Positions 17,902-26,388 of a DNA stretch of 64,000 nucleotides are shown piece after piece. Source of the stretch: CAZSXU01 sp964610505 (GTDB lineage Bacteria; Arandabacterota; Arandabacteria; JAGLYR01). The notes under the pieces are model-generated. The model searched no databases. It was not told the origin of the DNA and saw nothing but the letters and a program-made list of their open reading frames with translations. Numbering within the stretch: the stretch's first letter is position 1; each line of letters starts with the position of its first letter. The stretch is taken from NCBI GenBank assembly GCA_964610505.1, contig CAZSXU010000022.1:1-64000 (forward strand), given 5' to 3'. The translations under genes were made by a program, and so were the position numbers.

Positions 17902-19299
17902 ATGTCGCTTGATCTTTCGAGGGAACTCCTGAGTCACTTGCTGGAATTGGCGCTCTCGCGGGGTGGTGATCTCGCAGACGTATTCGTCGAGCATACCCGA
18001 ACGACCAGCATCGGCATGGGTGAAGACAAGATCAAGAGTGTTTCCGCGAGCATGCGGCGGGGGCTGAGCGTGCGTGTGATCTCGGGAGACGAGGTGCGGC
18101 TGGCGCATACGGACGAGCTCAACGAAGTGGAGATGGAAAAGACCGCTCGGGCCGCGGCCTCCGGCATTGTGGAGGAGCAGCCCATTCGGAATTCGGTGGA
18201 GGATCTGGTCCCCGCCGAGGCCGAGGCGAGATTCACGGTGAAACTACCCCTTTCCGAGGTGGATGCATCCCGGAAGGTGGATATCCTTCGGCGGGCGAAC
18301 CAGGCCGCACGGGATTACGATTCGAGAATCACCGAGGTGAGCGTATCCTACTACGATCAGGAACGGCGGATCATTGTCGCCAACTCCGACGGGCGATGGG
18401 TGACGGATCGCCAACCGCTGAATCTCCTGGCCGTCTCCGCCGTTGCGGTGGACGGTTCCGTGAGGCAAACGGGCTACGAGCGTGTGAGCGAGCGCCGCGG
18501 GTACGAGCTGTTTGAGACGATCTCCCCGGAGGCCATCGGGGAAGAGGCGGCCCGGGAGGCGGTCTGCATGTTGGAAGCGGAAGATGCGCCGAGCGGCGAG
18601 CTGACGGTCGTCATGCCGAAAGGATGGGGCGGGGTGCTCCTTCACGAGGCGGTCGGACATGCTCTCGAGGGGGATTTCGTCCGCAAGGGAACGTCCTTCT
18701 TCACGGATCTCCGAGGGGAGCCGGTGGCCTCTCCTCTGGTTACGGTCGTTGACGACGGGACTCTTCTCAACCATCGCGGGAGCCTGGGAGTCGACGATGA
18801 GGGCACGCCGACTCAGAGAACGGTGCTGATTGAAAACGGTATCTGCCGGGGATTCCTCTTCGATCTTCACAATGCGAGGCTGATGGGCGTTCGGTCCACC
18901 GGCAACGGACGCCGTGAGACGTTTCGGCATCCGCCGCTGCCGCGCATGACCAACACCTTCATGTTGGGGGGAGACGCCTGTCCGGAAGACCTGCTCAGGG
19001 AAACGCCCTATGGTCTCGAGGTGCGAAAGCTCGGCGGGGGGCAGGTGGACATTACCTCGGGGAACTTCGTGTTCCGGGTGAGCGAAGCGTATCTCATCGA
19101 GAACGGAAGGACCGCCAAACCGATCAAGGGCGCAACCCTCATCGGGAACGGTCCCGAGATCATGAAGCGGGTGGATATGGTGGCCTCGGGAGAGGCCTGC
19201 TCGGCGGGCTCCTGCGGGAAGGGCGGGCAGATGGTTCCCGTCTGCGTGGGTGAACCGGGCCTCCGAATCTCGGCGATGACCGTCGGAGGCACCGGCTAG
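17902..19299 (+). CDS. tldD: TldD metalloprotease subunit
   Basis: 465 residues from ATG 17902, chosen because GGAGGG sits 4 nt upstream; an ATG 12 nt earlier lacks this. The zinc-binding HExxxH motif is seen as LLHEAVGHALEGD (about residue 250), followed by the conserved TGNGRRETFRHPPLPRMTNT-type block and, at the C-terminus, a Cys pair (EACSAGSCGKGGQ). TldD forms a heterodimeric protease with TldE/PmbA that degrades unfolded small peptides. In some bacteria it matures peptide natural products such as microcin B17 and shapes CcdA stability. TldE is encoded 230 bp downstream, as usual. Length matches the family. Confidence 0.96.
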   Translation: MSLDLSRELLSHLLELALSRGGDLADVFVEHTRTTSIGMGEDKIKSVSASMRRGLSVRVISGDEVRLAHTDELNEVEMEKTARAAASGIVEEQPIRNSVEDLVPAEAEARFTVKLPLSEVDASRKVDILRRANQAARDYDSRITEVSVSYYDQERRIIVANSDGRWVTDRQPLNLLAVSAVAVDGSVRQTGYERVSERRGYELFETISPEAIGEEAAREAVCMLEAEDAPSGELTVVMPKGWGGVLLHEAVGHALEGDFVRKGTSFFTDLRGEPVASPLVTVVDDGTLLNHRGSLGVDDEGTPTQRTVLIENGICRGFLFDLHNARLMGVRSTGNGRRETFRHPPLPRMTNTFMLGGDACPEDLLRETPYGLEVRKLGGGQVDITSGNFVFRVSEAYLIENGRTAKPIKGATLIGNGPEIMKRVDMVASGEACSAGSCGKGGQMVPVCVGEPGLRISAMTVGGTG

Positions 19300-19529
19300 C
19301 CTGGAGCATGCACCCGGTTCTTGCCTGGCGGCGCGCATCATCCAGGCAGAGCAATGGAGCCATAGGACCATGGAGCCACTGGATTCGAACAGGGTCGCAG
19401 CGGCGAAACAACACCCTGCTTCATTACGGTCTATCGCTCTATTGTTCGATTGATCGCCGCACGGGCAATTGCCCCGATGTGGTTCGGAGTTCACGCACGA
19501 AGCAGACCATCTGGAATGGAGACACCGGC

Positions 19530-20879
19530 ATGGCGGTGGGTGTGAATCAGCGGGCTCTGGCGGAACGTCTGATCGACCGGGCGACACGCGCGGGCGCCAC
19601 GGAGGCGGAGGTCTTTGCTCAGGTAGGCAAGCGGGTTCACATTCATGTCAGCCGCGGGCGAATCGAGAACCTGACTCGGGCGGGGGCGAAGGGTGTAGGT
19701 CTGCGGGTGTTGTTGGATGGCCGCCTCGCTTTCATGTCGTCGTCCGACTTCACCGACGAGATCCTGGATGATCTGGTCCGCGAGACCGTTTGCCTGGCGT
19801 CCCAGGCAAGCCCGGAACCTTACAATGGCCTGCCTGATCCTTCGGTCGCCCAAGAGGTCTTGGGCATCTACGACTCCGAACTGACCGAAGTTCCCTTCGA
19901 GAAGAAGATCGACCTCGTCAGGACTCTGGATCAGCAGGTGTTTGAGACCGAACCGCGGATTCAAAACACGGAAGGTGCGGTGTATTCGGATGGACTCGTC
20001 GAAAGTCTGATTGTGAATTCCAAGGGACTTGTCCACGCGTGGAAGGAGTCCTTCGTATCGATGGTCGTTTCTCCCGTTGCAGAGAGGGGAGAAATGAAGC
20101 AGGTGGCCCACGCCTGGACTTCCACGCGGCGGTTTCGCGACCTGAAATCCCCCCGGGAAGTCGCCGCGGAGGCGTGCCGGCGGGCCCACCTGCTTCTCGG
20201 GGGTGAGCCGGTGGCCACTCAGAAAGTGCCCATCGTGATGGATTCCCGGGCGGGGGTCGCTCTCTTTGAGGGGTTGGCGGAGGCCGTCAACGGGGAGAAC
20301 GTCTACCGGGGCCGGTCGTTTCTCTCGGACAAGCTCAACCGGCGGATCGGATCCCCGTGGGTGAATGTGATCGATGATGGGACGGTGCGCGGCGGGATGG
20401 CTTCGTCCCCGGTGGACGGCGAAGGTGTTCCGACGAGCCGCAAGAGCGTGATCGACAAGGGTGTACTCGGGGGGTTCCTCTACGACACCTATACGGCGCG
20501 AAAGGCAAGGACGGTGTCGACCGGCAACGCGGCCAGGGATTCCTACGCCAGTCGCCCGTTGATCGGGAGCTCGAATCTGTACCTCGTGGCCGGGGAGAAG
20601 ACGCTCGACGAGGTGATCTCCGAAGTGGATCGAGGTCTCTATGTACTCCGCACCCTGGGCGGAGGTCCGAACGTCGTCACCGGCGATTTCTCCGCCGGAG
20701 CGGCGGGTGTCTGGATCCAGGACGGCAAGTTGACCCGTCCCGTTGCCAAGGTGACCATCGCGGCGAGCATGTTCGAGATGCTCGAGGGCATCGACGCCGT
20801 TGCGAACGACCTTGTCCTGGACGGTCCCACCGTGACGCCGTCCTACCGGATTCGGGAGATGACCGTCAGCGGGCTGTGA
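19530..20879 (+). CDS. pmbA: TldE/PmbA metalloprotease partner subunit
   Basis: 449 residues from ATG 19530 with GGAGAC upstream. It is homologous in length and arrangement to TldD but lacks the HExxxH site, as expected for the non-catalytic TldE/PmbA partner. Conserved family blocks are visible: a PIVMDSRAG strand, GRSFLSDKLN, PVDGEGVPTSRKSVIDKG, DTYTARK and TGNAARDSY. It forms a heterodimer with TldD to enclose the protease chamber in the cytoplasm. The 230-bp spacer after tldD holds no clear gene or RNA and contains GGAGCCAT/GGACCATGGAGCC short repeats only. Confidence 0.95.
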   Translation: MAVGVNQRALAERLIDRATRAGATEAEVFAQVGKRVHIHVSRGRIENLTRAGAKGVGLRVLLDGRLAFMSSSDFTDEILDDLVRETVCLASQASPEPYNGLPDPSVAQEVLGIYDSELTEVPFEKKIDLVRTLDQQVFETEPRIQNTEGAVYSDGLVESLIVNSKGLVHAWKESFVSMVVSPVAERGEMKQVAHAWTSTRRFRDLKSPREVAAEACRRAHLLLGGEPVATQKVPIVMDSRAGVALFEGLAEAVNGENVYRGRSFLSDKLNRRIGSPWVNVIDDGTVRGGMASSPVDGEGVPTSRKSVIDKGVLGGFLYDTYTARKARTVSTGNAARDSYASRPLIGSSNLYLVAGEKTLDEVISEVDRGLYVLRTLGGGPNVVTGDFSAGAAGVWIQDGKLTRPVAKVTIAASMFEMLEGIDAVANDLVLDGPTVTPSYRIREMTVSGL

Positions 20880-21016
20880 GTTCCGTTCTCATGGTGTGGG
20901 AGGAAACGAGGCGGAGACGGAGCGAGCGATCCTGGCCCCTCCGCTGTGGAGTTGTGGGTGCGGGACCGACCAGATGTTGAGCCCAGGACAAACGACCTTC
21001 GGAGGCGGGTGTTCTC

Positions 21017-22372
21017 GTGAGATGGATCGCGCTGGCTCTCGCTTTGGCCGCAGTGGGCGGCCTGGTATGGCTGGGTGTCCACGCCGGCTGGTTTTCCGCC
21101 CGGCCCCCTCACGTGATTCTCCTTTCCGTCGATACGCTCCGGCCGGATCATCTCGGGTGCTACGGGTACGCCGCGCCCACCTCGCCGTCAATCGATTGCT
21201 TGATGGAGGACGCCGTCCGATTCACCCTGGCCGTCTGCCAAATGCCCACCACGACACCGTCCTTCTGCTCCGTCATGACGGGCGCCCACCCGCATACGCA
21301 CGGCTCTCTACAGAACAGCGTTCCCCTTCGCCCGGAAACGGAGACGCTGGCCGAGCTCCTCCGGAAGAACGGCTACCAGACGGCCGCCTTCGTCAGCAGC
21401 TACACCGTGTCAAATGAATCCTCAGGGCTGGCTCGGGGATTCGACGTGTTCGATGACGATCTGGTGGGCCTGGAACGGTCTTCAAAGGAAACGAACCGCC
21501 GGTTGTTCGAGTTTCTGGATCGGCGCTCGCCGGGCCCGCTCTTGCTCTGGGTCCACTACTTCGACCCTCATGCGCCGTACGTCCCGCACCCGGGGATCTC
21601 GCCGGAGACGTTCGCCGGGCCGTGGCAGGGTCCCACGAATACCCTGGAGGACGCCGTGGTGACCGTGCCTCCGTGGGTTCAGACGGAGAGGGGGCTGGCG
21701 TACTACGGCATGCGGTACGACTCGGAGATCGCCTTCGTCGATGGGCAGATCGGGGTCCTCGTGGAGGATCTCCGGGCTCGAGGGATGCTGGAGAACGCTC
21801 TTGTCGTGTTCCTGTCGGATCACGGCGAGGGTTTCGACCACGGACTCTACTGCCGTCACGGACCGTTTGTGTACGAGTCCTCGGTCAGAATCCCTCTGGG
21901 TTTCCGTTTTCCGGAACGCCGCTACGGTGGCCGAACGATCACGGATCTGGTTCAGAGCATCGACGTGGCCCCCACGATCTGCGACTTCCTGGGAATCTCC
22001 CGCCCCGAGGACTCGGAGGGGAGAAGCCTGATGCCTCTGCTCGAGGGCCGGGACGAGGGGGAGCGAGCGGCCTTCATCCAGCGCCGGCACTACGGTGAGG
22101 AGAACCGATTCGGCTTGCCGAGTCGGCTATACGCCATCCGGACGAAGTGCTGGAAGTATATTCACAGTCCCGACGGGAAGCCCGAACTGTACGACCTCGT
22201 GGAAGATCCGGGGGAGCTCGAGAACCTGGCGACCGGCGGCGTTGAGCCTCCCGCCCGTTTGCGGGAGCGGCTCGACCTGTGGATTGAGCGGGCCGAGGCC
22301 GGAGCGCCCGAGGATGCCGAGATCGGCGAGGAAGCCCGGAGCAAGTTGAAGTCGCTTGGATACCTGCAGTAG
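21017..22372 (+). CDS. sulfatase-fold enzyme, Thr nucleophile type
   Basis: 451 residues from GTG 21017 (GGAGG 11 nt upstream). The signal/anchor covers residues 3-20. Metal motifs are LLSVDTLRPDHLGCYGY (near 35) and FLSDHGEGFDH (near 270). The residue aligned with formylglycine is Thr79 in TTPSFCSVMTG. It ends in KLKSLGYLQ, like its paralogues. The nearest neighbours are tldDE upstream and a Tat-exported DUF362 protein downstream; no glycosyltransferase is adjacent to this copy. Enzyme class is certain at superfamily level only. Confidence 0.9.
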   Translation: MRWIALALALAAVGGLVWLGVHAGWFSARPPHVILLSVDTLRPDHLGCYGYAAPTSPSIDCLMEDAVRFTLAVCQMPTTTPSFCSVMTGAHPHTHGSLQNSVPLRPETETLAELLRKNGYQTAAFVSSYTVSNESSGLARGFDVFDDDLVGLERSSKETNRRLFEFLDRRSPGPLLLWVHYFDPHAPYVPHPGISPETFAGPWQGPTNTLEDAVVTVPPWVQTERGLAYYGMRYDSEIAFVDGQIGVLVEDLRARGMLENALVVFLSDHGEGFDHGLYCRHGPFVYESSVRIPLGFRFPERRYGGRTITDLVQSIDVAPTICDFLGISRPEDSEGRSLMPLLEGRDEGERAAFIQRRHYGEENRFGLPSRLYAIRTKCWKYIHSPDGKPELYDLVEDPGELENLATGGVEPPARLRERLDLWIERAEAGAPEDAEIGEEARSKLKSLGYLQ

Positions 22373-22419
22373 ACGATTTTCCCCGAAATCCGTCCCTTTC
22401 GTCCTCGACGATCTCCGGC

Positions 22420-22448
22420 TTGATCCCCCACCCGGCGCGTGTTATTCT
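22420..22448 (+). promoter_or_regulatory. candidate promoter for the DUF362 gene
   Basis: -35 TTGATC at 22420-22425, 17-nt spacer, -10 TATTCT at 22443-22448. The start would be near 22455, about 77 nt before the ATG. Confidence 0.4.
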
Positions 22449-22531
22449 CTCCGCGGACTGCCGGGGCGCCGCGACGCCGGCGCCCGGATGGACCCGATCG
22501 CGGGTCCCCGCCCGACAACCGAGGAGGAACC

Positions 22532-23587
22532 ATGTCCGTCCCGGGAGAGTGGACTCGAAGAGAATTCATCAAGCAGTCTTCGGTCGCCGCGGCCGGCCTG
22601 GCGGTGGGCGGATCTCTGATCTCCTGCGGCCGCCGCCCGGTGTTCGATCCGTTGAAGGTCGCGGTGGTCCGCGATGCGATGGCGACCGGCGAGGGTTGGT
22701 CCATCAACGCCGGGGCCGTTGGCGATATGATGGACCGGGGGATCACCGAGATCGCGGGGATAAACGACGTGGGAAGAAGCTGGAAGGCGCTCTTCCCGGG
22801 AATTACGTCGAAGACTGTGATCGGGATCAAGCCCAACTGCGTCGTGGCCGACAGCCATCCGGGCCAGCTGGTGAGTCACCCCGAGGTCGTGGATGCCATC
22901 GTGGACGGTCTCCTTCGAATGCCGGTCTCCGGCTTCGGCCCCGAGAACATTCTGATCTGGGAGCGCTGGACGGCCGAGCTGGACGGTGCCGGCTACACCG
23001 TCAACAAAGGATCCCAGGGGGTTCGCTGTTTCGGGACGTCGGAGGCCCACGAAGTGGACCTGGAGGACGATCTCGGGTACGACCCGGACTGTCCCTTCAC
23101 TTCGCTGGAGGATACGGCCTATTTCAGCAAGATCGTTTCACAGGAATGCGATTACCTCATCAACGTGCCCGTTCTCAAGCAGTGCGGGGTGGGGATCACG
23201 TTCGCCCTCAAGAACAACTACGGAGCTTTTTCCACGGGATACCCGATCTGGAAGAGTATCGGCGAGGTGTTCCATAAGGAGTTCCCCCAGCGTATCGTGG
23301 ATATCAACTCCCAGCCGGTGCTTCGGGACAAGTACCGGCTCGTGGTGGGCGACGCCCTCTTCGGACTGAAGGAGGGGGGGCCGGCCGGCCCCCCGGGGTT
23401 CGTCTATAACGGGCTCATTCTCGGTACCGATCCCGTCGCGACCGATGCCGTCGGTTTGTCCCTTCTGGCCGATGAAGGCGTGGACACGGCCCGAGGCGCC
23501 TATCTCAAGAACGCAGAGGACGCGGGTCTTGGAGTCTCGGATCTCGACCGGATTCACCGGGTCGATGTGGAGAGCGCACGAACCTGA
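22532..23587 (+). CDS. Tat-exported DUF362-family lipoprotein
   Basis: 351 residues from ATG 22532 with GAGGAGGAA directly upstream. The N-terminus carries a twin-arginine signal (TRREFIKQSS) and hydrophobic stretch ending in LISC, a lipobox, so the protein is probably folded in the cytoplasm, exported by Tat and lipid-anchored. The body matches DUF362: VIGIKPNCVV, LINVPVLKQCGVGITFALKN and a conserved DPVATDAVG block. DUF362 proteins often carry ferredoxin-like clusters and sit in redox contexts, but this copy has no CxxCxxC set, so a cofactor is not evident. Function is unknown. Confidence 0.88.
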   Translation: MSVPGEWTRREFIKQSSVAAAGLAVGGSLISCGRRPVFDPLKVAVVRDAMATGEGWSINAGAVGDMMDRGITEIAGINDVGRSWKALFPGITSKTVIGIKPNCVVADSHPGQLVSHPEVVDAIVDGLLRMPVSGFGPENILIWERWTAELDGAGYTVNKGSQGVRCFGTSEAHEVDLEDDLGYDPDCPFTSLEDTAYFSKIVSQECDYLINVPVLKQCGVGITFALKNNYGAFSTGYPIWKSIGEVFHKEFPQRIVDINSQPVLRDKYRLVVGDALFGLKEGGPAGPPGFVYNGLILGTDPVATDAVGLSLLADEGVDTARGAYLKNAEDAGLGVSDLDRIHRVDVESART

Positions 23588-23604
23588 GATTCGATTCGGG
23601 AGGC

Positions 23605-23958
23605 ATGCCGGAGATTCTGCAGGGGAGGTTCACAGAGGTGAACGACGAGAGATGGTACAGTCTCCTCGATGACCTGGAGGAGAAATTGACGTTCGAGAAC
23701 CGCGGGGAACAGCCCGGCCCGGGAGGAGCGACGGTCGAATGGGTGACTTTCCGGGGGCCGCAGGGGCAGATGAAGCTCGAGCGTGTCTCGAGGCCGGTCA
23801 TTCTGGACCGCAAGGTGCACTATTCGAAGAGGATCGGCGGGAAGTCGGAGGAGGAGCTGGTCCTCTCGGAAACCGAGAAGACCTACCGGGTCGGTCTCTA
23901 CGTGTGGAAGGAAGGTGGGGGATGGGAGGAGGTTGATTTCCGGGCGCTGACGGGCTGA
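23605..23958 (+). CDS. small conserved-looking cytoplasmic protein, unknown function
   Basis: 117 residues, 17 bp after the DUF362 gene, with GGGAGG just before the ATG (spacing is short). There is no signal peptide, membrane segment or Cys. The sequence alternates charged and hydrophobic residues in a beta-strand pattern (KLERVSRPVILDRKVHYSKR and similar), which suggests a small beta-barrel or beta-sheet domain of about 110 residues. I do not recognise it. Its frame has good codon usage and no overlapping competitor. Confidence 0.6.
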   Translation: MPEILQGRFTEVNDERWYSLLDDLEEKLTFENRGEQPGPGGATVEWVTFRGPQGQMKLERVSRPVILDRKVHYSKRIGGKSEEELVLSETEKTYRVGLYVWKEGGGWEEVDFRALTG

Positions 23959-23966
23959 ATGCCCCT

Positions 23967-23991
23967 GCCACAGATTGCACGGATTGCCGAG
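23967..23991. repeat. copy of the 9-bp CACAGATTG repeat family
   Basis: GCCACAGATTGCACGGATTGC lies right after the 117-residue gene. It is the same family as at 34526, 38711, 40557, 42138, 44205, 48185, 50992 and 63711. Confidence 0.75.
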
Positions 23992-24095
23992 ATCGAGATG
24001 AGGCCCGTGTGCGACCGCACTCGGGCCTCCGGCGTTGGCCGTGGCCCAGGCGACACCGGGCCTCGCTCACAGCAGAAGACCCGTTCGCTGAGAAC

Positions 24096-24124
24096 TTGAC
24101 TTCGAAGCGTAGAGGCGCTAAGCT
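24096..24124 (+). promoter_or_regulatory. candidate promoter for transketolase
   Basis: -35 TTGACT at 24096-24101, 17-nt spacer, -10 TAAGCT at 24119-24124. The start would be near 24131, giving a leader of about 88 nt. Confidence 0.5.
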
Positions 24125-24218
24125 CACCTGTTTGCTATCTGGGTGCCTGCGGCGAACAACAACGGTGCAGAATCGCCCGATCCTGCGCCCTATGGAGCGA
24201 TATGCCGAGGAGGAAGGG

Positions 24219-26252
24219 ATGCCGATCGTTGACTCGAAAACGGGCAAAGTGAGGAAAGCGTACACAACCGAGGAGCTGGTCAAGGCCGCAAGTCGCATGC
24301 GAGCCATCAACCTCATTTCCCTGTGCGCCGCGGGGTCCGGCCACGCCGGCGGAACTCTCTCGATGATGGACATCACGGCCGCGCTGTATCTGCACGAGGC
24401 CCGGCATGATCCCCAGAAGCCTTTCTGGGAGGATCGGGATCGTATCATCTGGTCCACGGGTCACAAGGCTCCCAACCTCTACATCGGCCTTGGGATGGCG
24501 GGCTACTTCGACGTGGAGGATGTGGCCCTGCTCCGCAAGCTGGGAAGTCCATACCAGGGCCATCCGCACTGGTTGAAGCTGGCCGGCGTCGAGGCCTCGA
24601 CGGGATCCCTGGGCCAGGGGCTGTCGATTTCGGTTGGGATCGCGCTGGCCGCCAAGCTGGACAAGATGGACTACCGTGTCTACTGCATCATGGGCGACGG
24701 CGAGCAGCAGGAGGGTCAGATCTGGGAGGCGATCATGGAGGCCGGGCACTTCAAGCTCGACAACCTGGTCGGGATCGTGGACAAGAATCGCCTTCAGATC
24801 GACGGCAACGTCAAGGATGTCATGAACATCGATCCCCTCGACAAGAAGTACAAAGCCTTCGGGTGGCACGTGATCCAGATCAACGGGCATGATATGAAGG
24901 AAATCCAGAATGCCTTCGACGTCGCTCGGACCGTCAAGAACAAGCCCACGCTCATCATCGCCGATACCGTCAAGGGCAAGGGCGTGAGTGAAATGGAAGA
25001 CATCGCCGGATGGCACGGCAAGTCGCCCAACGAGGAGCAGTTGTGGAAAGCCCTCGAGGAGCTGGGCGAGAAGGACGAGGATCTGGTGAAGCGGATGTTC
25101 GAGCGAGCCGACCGCTACCAGATCGAGGCATCCGCCAGGCTGGACGCCAAAACGCCCACATTCTCGAAGGATTACTTCTGGAACAAGGGTGAGGTTATGA
25201 AGGCGGAGATGGACCCGACCCGCCTGGGGTTCGGCCGGGCGTTGGATGAGGAGGGGTGCAACGACAAGGTGGTCTGCCTTGGGGCGGACATCTCGGGATC
25301 CATCGCCATCTCGAAATTCAAGGATGATCATCCCGAACGCTGCGATCGCTTTATCAGTGTGGGAATCGCCGAGCAGTCGGGCACCGGAGTCGCCGCCGGT
25401 TTGGCCAAAGAGGGCAAGCTCCCGGTGTTCGGGACCTACGGTGTGTTCGCCTCGGGGCGGAATTGGGATCAGCTCCGGACCACGGTTGCGTATGGGAACT
25501 TCAACGTGCTTATCGCGGGCGCTCACGGCGGTGTTTCGGTGGGACCCGACGGGGCCACGCATCAGGCGCTCGAGGAGATCTTCCTCATGAGCGGGATTCC
25601 GGGGATGAATATCGAGGTGCCGTGCGATTCCGTCGAGACGGAGCGGGCCACGGAGTATCTTCTGTTCGAACTGGAGGGTCCCAAGTATCTGCGCTTTGCA
25701 CGCGAGGCCACGCCCGTTGTCACCGACAAGAAGACGCCGTACACGTTCGGAGTGGCCAACGTGATCCGTTTCCGGGGCGAGAAGCCTAATTTCGCGGATG
25801 CGTTTGACACCGTTCTGGGTCCGGACTACAAGAACGAGAATGAGGACCTCAGCATCATCGCCTGCGGGCCGTCCGTGCCGGAGGCCATGCGCGCCGCCTA
25901 CATTCTGAAGACGGAGTACGATCTGGAAACCCGGGTCGTCAATGTGCACACGGTGAAGCCCCTGGATCGAGAGACCATCGTTCGGGCCGGCGCGGATACG
26001 GGGATCGTCATCACGGCGGAGGAGCATCAGGTCGGCGGCTTCGGCAATTGGGTGGCCAATACCCTCTCGCAGGCCAAGGAGCTCTACGGAAGACCGATTC
26101 TCGTCGGCATGGTGGGGGTGATGGATCGCTTCGGCGAATCGGGCGCGCCGTGGGAGCTGGTCAAGGAATTCGAGGTCAGCGCCGAACACATCGCGGCCAA
26201 GGCGAAAGAGCTTCACGAGTTCTGCAAGAAGCAATCGGCGGCCGCCAGATAG
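24219..26252 (+). CDS. tkt: transketolase, single-chain
   Basis: 677 residues from ATG 24219, preceded by GAGGAGGAAGGG; in-frame ATGs further upstream (24192, 24009) have weaker signals. All three transketolase domains are in one chain. The TPP-binding domain has GDGEQQEGQIWEA, then N in DKNRLQID. The Pyr domain has GIAEQSGTGVAAGLA and AHGGVSVGPDGATHQ. The C-terminal domain carries TAEEHQVGGFGNWVAN. It moves two-carbon ketol units between pentose, tetrose and triose phosphates in the non-oxidative pentose phosphate pathway (cytoplasm, Mg-TPP). The form resembles the TktA/TktB split-type sequences common in anaerobes and archaea, but here joined. A terminator follows at 26279. Confidence 0.95.
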   Translation: MPIVDSKTGKVRKAYTTEELVKAASRMRAINLISLCAAGSGHAGGTLSMMDITAALYLHEARHDPQKPFWEDRDRIIWSTGHKAPNLYIGLGMAGYFDVEDVALLRKLGSPYQGHPHWLKLAGVEASTGSLGQGLSISVGIALAAKLDKMDYRVYCIMGDGEQQEGQIWEAIMEAGHFKLDNLVGIVDKNRLQIDGNVKDVMNIDPLDKKYKAFGWHVIQINGHDMKEIQNAFDVARTVKNKPTLIIADTVKGKGVSEMEDIAGWHGKSPNEEQLWKALEELGEKDEDLVKRMFERADRYQIEASARLDAKTPTFSKDYFWNKGEVMKAEMDPTRLGFGRALDEEGCNDKVVCLGADISGSIAISKFKDDHPERCDRFISVGIAEQSGTGVAAGLAKEGKLPVFGTYGVFASGRNWDQLRTTVAYGNFNVLIAGAHGGVSVGPDGATHQALEEIFLMSGIPGMNIEVPCDSVETERATEYLLFELEGPKYLRFAREATPVVTDKKTPYTFGVANVIRFRGEKPNFADAFDTVLGPDYKNENEDLSIIACGPSVPEAMRAAYILKTEYDLETRVVNVHTVKPLDRETIVRAGADTGIVITAEEHQVGGFGNWVANTLSQAKELYGRPILVGMVGVMDRFGESGAPWELVKEFEVSAEHIAAKAKELHEFCKKQSAAAR

Positions 26253-26278
26253 CCGGCCGAATCGATTCACGACGCAAC

Positions 26279-26320
26279 GGGCCGCGGGCACCCCGGGAGG
26301 TTCCCGCGGTCCCTTTGTTT
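26279..26320 (+). terminator. rho-independent terminator after transketolase
   Basis: GGGCCGCGGG pairs with CCCGCGGTCCC (one bulged T), loop of about 14 nt, followed by TTTGTTT. Confidence 0.8.
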
Positions 26321-26353
26321 CGGCGCACGGGGCTTGAGGACACGTCCGCGTAC

Positions 26354-26382
26354 TTGCGGATTCGGTGGGCAACGCGTAGGTT
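26354..26382 (+). promoter_or_regulatory. candidate promoter giving a near-leaderless mRNA for the PHP lipoprotein
   Basis: -35 TTGCGG at 26354-26359, 17-nt spacer, -10 TAGGTT at 26377-26382. Transcription would begin at about the ATG (26389). Confidence 0.35.
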
Positions 26383-26388
26383 GTAGGG

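Noticed and set aside
19300..19529. Possible tRNA or small RNA between tldD and pmbA
   Set aside because: GGATTCGAACAGGG looks like a T-loop, but no acceptor stem, D-arm or anticodon arm can be folded around it.
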